A stretch of DNA of 64,000 bases from Streptomyces shenzhenensis (lineage in GTDB: Bacteria; Actinomycetota; Actinomycetes; Streptomycetales; Streptomycetaceae). This document shows positions 7,048 through 14,013 of this stretch, one piece after another. The notes under the pieces were generated by a model. The model made no database searches, was not told the origin of the DNA, and was given only the letters and a program-made list of their open reading frames with translations. Positions within the stretch are counted from its first letter, which is position 1. The number at the start of each line of letters is the position of its first letter. The stretch covers positions 1 to 64,000 of the forward strand of contig NZ_JAJONF010000039.1 in assembly GCF_021462265.1 (NCBI RefSeq), in the 5' to 3' direction. A program made the position numbers and the translations under genes.

Positions 7048-10000
7048 ATGACCAGCAGCAGGGGAAGTAGGGAGTGGAGAGCCTTGAGTCCCGACGCAGG
7101 GGCACGCACAGCCTTCGCGGAACGCCTCGCGTTGCTGTACAAGGAGGCCGGTAATCCTCCGCTCAAGCGGGTCGCCGAAGCGGTCGACCGGCTCCATCGC
7201 GTCGACGAGCGAGGCCGTCCGGTACGGGTCTCCGCCCAGCGGATCAGCGACTGGCGGCGGGCGAAGAACGTGCCCGCCCAGTTCGTCGCCCTCTCCGCCG
7301 TCCTGCAGGTCCTGATCCCCCAGGCGCGCCGCGCCCAGCCGGCGCCGGTGTCCAGCGGGCTCTACGACATGGCCCAGTGGCAGAAGCTGTGGGAGCGGGC
7401 CGTGGCCGATCCGGTCGCCGACTTGCCCGCACCGGAGACGGCCGAGGAGACGGACCAGCCGCCCCCGGTCGACAGCGTCTGCCCGTACCGGGGTCTGGCC
7501 TCCTACCGCCGCGAGGACGCCCGCTGGTTCTTCGGCCGGGAGCGCAGCACCGACGCGCTGGTCGCCCAGCTCCGTTCCGCGAAGGCGGGCGGCGGCCTGG
7601 TGATGCTGGTCGGCGCCTCGGGCGCGGGAAAGTCCTCACTCCTGAACGCGGGCCTGGTCACCACACTGCAGAGCGGCGCCTTGGCCGACGGCGAGAGCCA
7701 GCCGCCATCCATCCTGCAACTCGTCCCGGGTCCGGACCCCGTGAAGGAGCTGACCCGCCGGATACCCGAGTTGGCCGAACTGACGGACCTGGACGATCCG
7801 GACGCCGTACGGGAAGCGGTCACCTCCTGGGCCCGCCGCGAAACCGAGTCCGGGACAACGGCGGCCGGATCGGCCGACGCTCTGCCGACCGCGGCGGCCG
7901 GGCCGGCCGGTACGCGCGGGTCGACCGTCGATGTTTCACGTGAAACACGGCCCTCCTCGAGCACCGGACGAGCCCGTCCGGTCGTGATCGTCGACCAGTT
8001 CGAGGAGACCTTCACCCTCGGCAGCGACGAGACGGCCCGGCGCACCTTCGTCCGGCTCCTGCACTCGGCCAGCACCCCCGCCGCCCCCGGCGAGCGAGCC
8101 CCCGCCCTGGTCGTCCTCGGCATACGTGCCGACTTCTACGAGCAGTGCCTCGGCTACCCGGAGCTGGCCGACGCTCTTCAGCACCGGCACATGGTGCTGG
8201 GGCCGCTCTCCACTGCCGAACTGCGCGAGGCCGTGACCGGTCCGGCGAAGGCGGTGGGCCTGGAGCTGGAGCCGGGCCTGACCGAGCTGATCGTCCGGGA
8301 GGTGAGCGCGGACGGCCCGCGCGGCGCCCATGACGCCGGCATCCTCCCGCTGCTGTCCCATGCCCTGCTGGCGACCTGGCAGCGCCGCAAGGGAGGCCGC
8401 CTGACGCTGGCCGGCTACCGGGCCGCCGGCGGCATCCAGGGCGCGGTAGCCGCGACCGCCGAGCGCGCCTGGTCCAGCCTGGACCCGGCCGCCCGCACCG
8501 CCGCCCGGCTGCTCCTGCTCCGCCTGGTACGGCTCGGCGAGGACACCCAGGCGACCCGCAGGCGCGGCACCCGGCGCCAGCTGGCCGCCGAGTCCACCGA
8601 CCCGGACAAGACGGAGGAGTCGCTCGAAACGCTGGTCAGGGCCCGGCTGGTGACGCTGGACGCGGACACCGTGGAGATCACCCACGAGGCGCTGCTGCAC
8701 GCCTGGCCGCGGCTGCGCGAGTGGCTCGACGAGGACCGCAAGGGCAACCTGCTGCGCCAGCGCCTGGAGGAGGACGGCCGGGCCTGGGACGAGTCGTCCA
8801 AGGACGCCGCGCTGCTCTATCGGGGGTCACGGCTGGAACAGGCCCACAGCTGGGCGAAGACGGCCGGTGACACCTACCTGACCCGCAGCGCGGTGGAGTT
8901 CCTGGCGGCCTCGGTGCGGCTGCGCAGGCGCACGGTGTGGATCAGCCGGGCCGCCGTGTCGGCGCTGGTCGTCCTCGCGGTGCTGGCGGCCGGGTCCGCC
9001 GTGATCGCCCGGCAGCAGCGGGACGAGGCGGTGTTCGAGCGGGTGGTCGCCGAGGCCGACCGTTTCCAGTACTCGGACCCGTCGCTGTCCGCCCAGCTCG
9101 ACCTGGTGGCCCATGGCCTGCGCCCGGACGACGAGGGTGCCAACAACCGCCTGATCTCCATCGTCAACGCCCCGCTGGCCACCCCCCTGCTCGGCCACAC
9201 CGGCGCCGTCTACCTCACCACCTTCAGCCCCGACGGAAAGGTCCTGGCCACCGCCGCCTACGACCGAACGGTCCGGCTGTGGGACGTGAGCGACCCGACC
9301 CGGCCCAAGGCCCTGGGCAAGCCCCTGTCCGGCCACACGAGCTGGGTCTCCAGTGCGGTCTTCAGCCCGGACGGCAAGACCCTGGCCAGCGCCGGCGACG
9401 ACGGCACCGTACGCCTGTGGGACGTCTCCGACCCCCGGCACCCCGTCTCCCTGGGCTCCCCCCTGGCCGGCCACGACGGCACCGTCTACCTGGTCGCCTT
9501 CAGCCCGGACGGCCGTACCCTGGCCGCCGCCGACGAGGACCACACCGTCCGTCTGTGGGACGTGCACGACCCGCGCCACCCCGCTTCGCTGGGCACTCTC
9601 ACCGGCCATACCGAGGCCGTGCGTTCCATCGCGTTCAGCCCCGACGGCCGCACCCTCGCGGCCGGCAGCGACGACAACTCGATCCTCCTGTACGACGTCT
9701 CCGACCCCCGGCACCCCGAGCGCGTGGGCGCTCCGCTGACCGGGCACACCGCGACCGTGCACTCGGTGGCCTTCAGCCCGGACGGCCGCACCCTCGCCAG
9801 CGGCAGCAAGGACGACACCGTACGGCTGTGGGACGTCACGGACCGGGCCCACGCCAAGGCCCTAGGCGGGCCGCTCACCGGCCATACGGGGCCCGTCTGG
9901 TCGGTGGCCTTCAGCCCCGACGGTTCCATGCTCGCCGCGGGCAGCGCGGACTCCACGGCCAGCCTGTGGAACGTCGGCAACCCGGCCTTCCCCTCGCAGG

Positions 10001-11169
10001 TGGGCGAGCCGCTCGCGGGCAGCAGCGGCGAGATGTACGCCGTCGGCTGGAGCCCCGACGGGCACACCCTCGCCACCGGCAGCGGCGACGGCAAGGTGCG
10101 GCTGTGGTCGATCCCGGGCGCGGACATGATCGGTGCGGCGGGGGCGTTCAGCCCGGACGGCCGCGTTCTGGCCACCGGCGGTGGCGACAGCAGGATGCGG
10201 CTGTGGAACATCGCTGATCCGGCCCGGCCCACCGCGCTCGGCGAACCGTTCCGCACCGGGTGGCGGGACCTGCGTTCGATGGTGTTCACCCGGGACGACC
10301 GCACCCTCGTCATCCTGACCGGCGAGAACAACGTCAACTGGGTGCAGCTGTGGAACGTCTCCGACCCCGCGCACGCCGCCCAGTACGGTGCGCCGGTCCG
10401 GCTGAACACCCGGTACGCGGGCGCCGAGGCGCTGGCGCTGAGCCCCGACGGGCGCACCGTGGCCGCCGACTACGACGACCGCACGGTCCAGCTCCTCGAC
10501 ATCAGCGACCCTGCCCGTCCCAAGCGCCTCGGTGAGCTCCTCAAGGGCCACACCGGCTACGTCAACGCGCTCGTCTTCAGCCCGGACGGCAGGACGCTGG
10601 CCAGCGGCAGCGCGGACGGCACGGTCCGCCTCTGGAACGTCTCCGACCGGATGCGCGCCAGGCCCCTGGGTGCCCCCCTCGGGGGCCACCTGGGCCCCAT
10701 CAACACCCTCGCCTACAGCCCGGACGGACACACCCTGGCCAGCGGCAGCGACGACGACACGGTGCGCCTCTGGAACATCTCCGACCCCGCGCACGCGCCC
10801 CGACTCGGCGCGGTCCTCACCGGCCACACCGAGGCGGTCGTCTCCCTGACCTTCAGCCGGAACGGCAGAACCCTGGCCAGCGGAGGCAACGACAACACGG
10901 TCCGCCTGTGGAACGTGTCGTCCCCGTCCTCGGCACACCCCATCGGCCAGTCCATGAGCCCCAACGCCAAGACGGGCAACTTCCTCTCCTTCAGCCCGCG
11001 CAGCAACATGCTGGGCGTCTCCAGCGGCGCCGACACGGTCCGGCTGTGGAGCCTGGACGTCGACCAGGCGGTCACGCGCATCTGCTCGGTCACCCGCAAT
11101 GTCCTGACACCCGCCAAGTGGCGCGAGTACCTCCCCCGCCTCGCCTACAACCCGCCCTGCGACGCCTGA
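7048..11169 (+). CDS. HTH-nSTAND NTPase-TM-WD40 double beta-propeller protein
   Basis: 1,373 residues from ATG 7048. A helix-turn-helix-like domain spans about residues 20-90 (VRVSAQRISDWRRAKNVP). A STAND NTPase follows at about 145-600, with entry CPYRGLASYRREDARWFFGRE, Walker A GASGAGKSS (about 190) and Walker B VVIVDQFEE (about 311). A single membrane helix lies at about 629-655 (VSALVVLAVLAAGSAVIA). Then come 14 WD40 repeats (about 712-1340) with signature FSPDGRTLASGSDDNTVRLWDVSD. Fourteen blades fit two seven-bladed propellers. STAND proteins act as signal-triggered oligomerising switches; the WD40 part senses ligand. With one helix, the propellers may be extracytoplasmic. An exact parS site lies within the coding sequence. 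Confidence 0.88.
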   Translation: MTSSRGSREWRALSPDAGARTAFAERLALLYKEAGNPPLKRVAEAVDRLHRVDERGRPVRVSAQRISDWRRAKNVPAQFVALSAVLQVLIPQARRAQPAPVSSGLYDMAQWQKLWERAVADPVADLPAPETAEETDQPPPVDSVCPYRGLASYRREDARWFFGRERSTDALVAQLRSAKAGGGLVMLVGASGAGKSSLLNAGLVTTLQSGALADGESQPPSILQLVPGPDPVKELTRRIPELAELTDLDDPDAVREAVTSWARRETESGTTAAGSADALPTAAAGPAGTRGSTVDVSRETRPSSSTGRARPVVIVDQFEETFTLGSDETARRTFVRLLHSASTPAAPGERAPALVVLGIRADFYEQCLGYPELADALQHRHMVLGPLSTAELREAVTGPAKAVGLELEPGLTELIVREVSADGPRGAHDAGILPLLSHALLATWQRRKGGRLTLAGYRAAGGIQGAVAATAERAWSSLDPAARTAARLLLLRLVRLGEDTQATRRRGTRRQLAAESTDPDKTEESLETLVRARLVTLDADTVEITHEALLHAWPRLREWLDEDRKGNLLRQRLEEDGRAWDESSKDAALLYRGSRLEQAHSWAKTAGDTYLTRSAVEFLAASVRLRRRTVWISRAAVSALVVLAVLAAGSAVIARQQRDEAVFERVVAEADRFQYSDPSLSAQLDLVAHGLRPDDEGANNRLISIVNAPLATPLLGHTGAVYLTTFSPDGKVLATAAYDRTVRLWDVSDPTRPKALGKPLSGHTSWVSSAVFSPDGKTLASAGDDGTVRLWDVSDPRHPVSLGSPLAGHDGTVYLVAFSPDGRTLAAADEDHTVRLWDVHDPRHPASLGTLTGHTEAVRSIAFSPDGRTLAAGSDDNSILLYDVSDPRHPERVGAPLTGHTATVHSVAFSPDGRTLASGSKDDTVRLWDVTDRAHAKALGGPLTGHTGPVWSVAFSPDGSMLAAGSADSTASLWNVGNPAFPSQVGEPLAGSSGEMYAVGWSPDGHTLATGSGDGKVRLWSIPGADMIGAAGAFSPDGRVLATGGGDSRMRLWNIADPARPTALGEPFRTGWRDLRSMVFTRDDRTLVILTGENNVNWVQLWNVSDPAHAAQYGAPVRLNTRYAGAEALALSPDGRTVAADYDDRTVQLLDISDPARPKRLGELLKGHTGYVNALVFSPDGRTLASGSADGTVRLWNVSDRMRARPLGAPLGGHLGPINTLAYSPDGHTLASGSDDDTVRLWNISDPAHAPRLGAVLTGHTEAVVSLTFSRNGRTLASGGNDNTVRLWNVSSPSSAHPIGQSMSPNAKTGNFLSFSPRSNMLGVSSGADTVRLWSLDVDQAVTRICSVTRNVLTPAKWREYLPRLAYNPPCDA
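7932..7947. promoter_or_regulatory. parS site (exact) inside the STAND gene
   Basis: TGTTTCACGTGAAACA, the canonical ParB-binding sequence. It lies in frame as VSRET in the linker between the nucleotide-binding strand and Walker B of the STAND domain. It is the exact parS farthest left in the window, about 15.6 kb from oriC. Confidence 0.93.
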
Positions 11170-11318
11170 TCCACGCCTGCCCCTGACCATCTTTGAGTGA
11201 TCCCGATCACAACTGCTCATGCCGGTCGAGAAGTTGGCTCCCGTCGCACGGGCCACCTTGTTAGGCTGGCCACAACCCGGTCGCTGGTGCATCCCCCGTC
11301 GCCAGCGGCCGGGCTTTT

Positions 11319-11852
11319 TCATGCCCACCCCCCGAAGGCCCCGGGAAACGCCGAAGGTCCCCGATCCATCCGCATCACAACTGATCGCTCGGCCTGTTCG
11401 GCAGCGCACAGGAACTGATGGGCCGGTGTCACCAGCTCACCCGGGATCGGATCAATGCCGCGCACCCGGACTGCCACGATGTCGATCACGACGGGAGAGT
11501 GAGGGGGCTTGATCTCGACCAGTCGCCACCGGAAGGGGCGGGGAACATCCTTGGCCGGTAGGTCTGTCATGGCCAAATGGACCCACCGATCATAGACAGT
11601 CGGATAGACCCGCACGTCAGCACCGCACAGGCGGCAAGTCGGCGGCTCCACAAAGGTCACGTCGTCGGGGTCGAACTCGGGTCGGGGCGGCGCCGTTGCG
11701 CCCTCTTTCTCCGCCATGTCGTTGGCGAGCCGATTCCAGCAGTCGTCGCACAACACGGCCATGAGATCAATGCGCCCTCGACTGCGGACCGTCGGGCCGG
11801 CCTCCCCGCAGCGCTGGCACAAGTGCTCGTCACGATCGCCGGTCGCCCCCAT
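11319..11852 (-). CDS. DUF6083 domain protein with zinc-ribbon-like cysteines
   Basis: 177 residues. Two CxxC pairs (LCQRC and LCDDC, residues 12-15 and 35-38) and a third (CRLC, about 73-76) suggest bound zinc. The conserved core VYPTVYDRWVHLAMTDLPAKDVP...FRWRLV...VVIDIVAVRVRGIDP matches my recollection of the streptomycete DUF6083 family, whose role is unknown. These genes are typically accessory and multi-copy. The surroundings (integrase relic, tRNA-like relic) fit a mobile origin. Confidence 0.75.
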   Translation of the reverse strand: MGATGDRDEHLCQRCGEAGPTVRSRGRIDLMAVLCDDCWNRLANDMAEKEGATAPPRPEFDPDDVTFVEPPTCRLCGADVRVYPTVYDRWVHLAMTDLPAKDVPRPFRWRLVEIKPPHSPVVIDIVAVRVRGIDPIPGELVTPAHQFLCAAEQAERSVVMRMDRGPSAFPGAFGGWA

Positions 11853-12033
11853 GTGTTCGAGTGTGGGCGAGTCTGAGCAAATCGCAGTAGGGCGCGATTT
11901 GGCCTCATTTGACGATCAGAGGCGCAGGTGGCCCCAGGCGCGGCGATGGGCTCGGCCTGGGCGGGCGCCCCTGAGACGTCATCCCCTGAAAAGAGGTGGG
12001 CTCGCCGGTCTCTGGGTCAGTACGATCCACCTG

Positions 12034-12117
12034 GCCATGAGTCGTTCAGCGGCCCAAGACGTCGCACTCGGGTTCGCCCCGATGCGGAAACCCCGGTTCG
12101 AATCCGGGCCACGGCCA
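12034..12117 (+). pseudogene. tRNA-like relic
   Basis: The segment folds much like a tRNA. Acceptor strands 12034-12040 and 12109-12115 pair in 5 of 7 positions (the two failures are A.C). The D-arm has stem CGTT/GACG and loop CAGCGGCCCAA. The T-arm is perfect: CCCGG, TTCGAAT, CCGGG (12092-12108). In place of a normal anticodon arm is a bulged hairpin CGCA-TCGGG/CCCGA-TGCG with a five-base loop, so no anticodon can be read. Probably a decayed tRNA gene or integration-site remnant rather than a working tRNA. I could not run a tRNA finder. Confidence 0.4.
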
Positions 12118-12242
12118 CCTTTGTGTGTCCTTCCTCAACCTAGGTCCGGGGGGCACCTGCGACGATGCCCAGCATGCTGCCCCTGAGCAGGGGAGAAGTG
12201 TCGGCTACCGTCACTTCGCTGCTGACGGCGACCGGCTCCGCC

Positions 12243-12470
12243 TCATTGGTCCTGCTGCCGTCGTCCACGACGCAACCCTCTGGCGGTGGCGACGGTGACG
12301 AGGAAAGTACCGCCTACTGTCATAGGGAGTTCAGAGGCGAAGGGCCTTAGAGGGGGGTGTTCAAGGAAGGCCCGGGCGAACGCAATTCCGATCAGGGCGG
12401 CAGTCAGTGTGATCGCCCACAAGAGCAGGACGAGCAACCACGTACTCCGAGTGCTCAGCCAAGAAGTCAT
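12243..12470 (-). CDS. Small hypothetical membrane protein
   Basis: 75 residues from the ATG at 12470. Two hydrophobic segments are visible (WLLVLLLWAITLTAALIGIAFA, about 11-32, and LPMTVGGTFLVTVATA, about 48-63), then a basic tail RGLRRGRRQQDQ. The inside-positive ending is typical of an inner-membrane hairpin. No clear ribosome site precedes it and I recognise no family, so it may be a remnant of the decayed element beside tRNA-Ile. Confidence 0.4.
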   Translation of the reverse strand: MTSWLSTRSTWLLVLLLWAITLTAALIGIAFARAFLEHPPLRPFASELPMTVGGTFLVTVATARGLRRGRRQQDQ

Positions 12471-12718
12471 GGGGTCATCATGCACCCGACATGCCGACGG
12501 CCAGAGTCGCCCTCGCCAGGAAGTCACGCTCAACCCGCGCTCAGCGAAGGCCTGTTGGGCACCTGCTCCCCTCAAGCAAACCCGCCCCGGCTCCCATCCC
12601 GTCGGCGCAGCGCGGGCGGAGCGGGCCGACGGCAGGAGCGGCGCCCGCGGCGGAGCCGGGAAGCGCGCCCGGCGGAGCGGAGCGCAGCCGGCCTGATCCG
12701 GTGGGCTCCTCACGAACC

Positions 12719-12952
12719 TTCGGGCGACTCGTGAAGCGCGCCGGCGTCCGCCGCATCACGGTCCGGCTCGCTCGGCACACCTGCGGGACCCTGCTCGCCT
12801 TCCTGAAGGTGCATCCCAAGGCCGCTCAGGCGATCCTCCGGCACAGCCGGATCAGCACGACCATGGACGTGTACACGCACGTGGTGGGCGGCAGTGAGCG
12901 GGAAGCCGTCGCGATGCTCGCGGAGCCGCTGGAAGATCCGCTCATCGGCTGA
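12719..12952 (+). pseudogene. Truncated tyrosine site-specific integrase (C-terminal end)
   Basis: About 77 residues of the catalytic C-terminus of an actinomycete integrase. The RHTCGTLL block carries the second arginine, LRHSRIS the LGH-like histidine, and MDVYTHV the nucleophilic tyrosine. All N-terminal and core-binding parts are missing; upstream sequence in frame is unrelated GC-rich repeat. It ends 71 bp from the 3' end of tRNA-Ile, the usual position of int beside attachment sites of integrative plasmids such as pSAM2-type elements. It is a relic and cannot recombine on its own. Confidence 0.8.
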
Positions 12953-12982
12953 TCGCCGCCGTTGGTGTCAAGCGCTGGTGTC

Positions 12983-13017
12983 AAAAGACCCCCGGACCGA
13001 TGGTCCGGGGGTCTTTT
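12983..13017. terminator. Bidirectional terminator between integrase relic and tRNA-Ile
   Basis: A perfect 16-bp stem (12983-12998 with 13002-13017) and a three-base loop, with a run of A on one side and T on the other. It can end transcription of tRNA-Ile (minus) and of anything entering from the plus strand. Confidence 0.85.
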
Positions 13018-13023
13018 TGCTGG

Positions 13024-13097
13024 TGGGGCTAACAGGATTTGAACCTGTGGCCTCATCCTTATCAGGGATGCGCTCTAACCAACTGAGCTATAGCCCC
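13024..13097 (-). tRNA. tRNA-Ile (anticodon GAT)
   Basis: A 74-base cloverleaf with acceptor GGGGCTA / TAGCCCC, D-arm AGCTCAGTTGGTTAGAGC, anticodon arm with CTGATAA loop, T-arm ACAGGTTCAAATCCTGT, and discriminator A. CCA is not encoded. tRNA-Ile(GAT) commonly sits downstream of gyrA and DUF3566 in streptomycetes. Its 3' end is next to the integrase relic, so it probably served as an attachment site. Confidence 0.97.
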
Positions 13098-13208
13098 GCC
13101 GCGCTCTGCGGTGTGTGTCCCGCGCGCTGACTCCTGAAGATTAGCGCACGACCGGGGCAGTCCCAAAATCGGTTGTCGGGGGATCGCCGGCAGAGGTTTG
13201 AACCCCGG

Positions 13209-13994
13209 TCACTCGTCCTCGGCCAAGGTCAGCTCGATGCCGCCGACGAAGCCCGCGGAGATGTTGTAGATGAACGCGCCGAGGGTCGCCAGCGCCGTCG
13301 CGAGGACGACGTCGATGACCGCGATGATCGCCGTGAACATCAGGACGTGCGACAGCGAGAGGAACGACTGGAGGTCGAAGCCGTTGGACTCGTTCGAACC
13401 GGTGGCCTCCGAGATCGTGCCGCCGACCGTCGAGAAGACACCCATCGCGTCCAGGACCATCCACAGCACCGCCGCCGCCACGATCGAGCAGATGCCCAGC
13501 GCGATGGAGAGCAGGAAGCTGACCTTCATCACCGACCAGGGGTCGGCCTTGGCGACCCGCAGGCGGGCCTTGCGGGTGCGCGGGGCGGTGCGCGTGCCGG
13601 CGCCGGTGCGGGGCCGTCGTACGCCTGCCGCGGGCGTCTGTGCGGCCTGTGCGGCCTGCGCCGCCGGGTAGGCCTGCGGCGGGTGGTAGGGCCCGGCGGG
13701 CTGCTCGGTACGCCGTTCCCCCGGAAGCGGGGATGCGCCCTGCGGCTGCGCGGGCGCCGGCCGGTCGCCCGGCGCGGCCGGCCCTCGGGTGTCGGTCACG
13801 GATCCCCCCTGCGATCCTTTCGCGTCCGGCGCGGGCGCCTTTCCGTGCGCCTTGATCGCCTTCAGCTGGGTGGTGTGCGTGTCCGCCTGCTGCGGCGCGC
13901 CGCCCCCGTCGGACGCGGCGGAGCCACGGCCGCCGCCGTCCGCATCCGTACCCGTCGGGGTACCGGCCGATCCGGCGCCCGTGGCTCCGCTCAC
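13209..13994 (-). CDS. DUF3566 domain membrane protein
   Basis: 261 residues. The first ~145 are disordered and rich in Ala, Gly, Pro and Gln. Then comes the DUF3566 core: VAKADPWSVMKVSFLLSIALGICSIVAAAVLWMVL (helix 1, about 160-185) and VLMFTAIIAVIDVVLATALATLGAFIYN (helix 2, about 215-243). It ends with GFVGGIELTLAEDE. The gene is conserved directly after gyrA across actinobacteria and has no proven function. GTG start with a GAGGAG site, 19 bp after gyrA, so it is cotranscribed with gyrBA. Confidence 0.93.
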   Translation of the reverse strand: MSGATGAGSAGTPTGTDADGGGRGSAASDGGGAPQQADTHTTQLKAIKAHGKAPAPDAKGSQGGSVTDTRGPAAPGDRPAPAQPQGASPLPGERRTEQPAGPYHPPQAYPAAQAAQAAQTPAAGVRRPRTGAGTRTAPRTRKARLRVAKADPWSVMKVSFLLSIALGICSIVAAAVLWMVLDAMGVFSTVGGTISEATGSNESNGFDLQSFLSLSHVLMFTAIIAVIDVVLATALATLGAFIYNISAGFVGGIELTLAEDE

Positions 13995-14013
13995 GATGAC
14001 TCACTCCTCGTGC

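Noticed and set aside
13024..13097. A second tRNA (Ala) next to tRNA-Ile, as is common in streptomycetes
   Set aside because: No second cloverleaf could be found beside it; the relic at 12034 lacks an anticodon.
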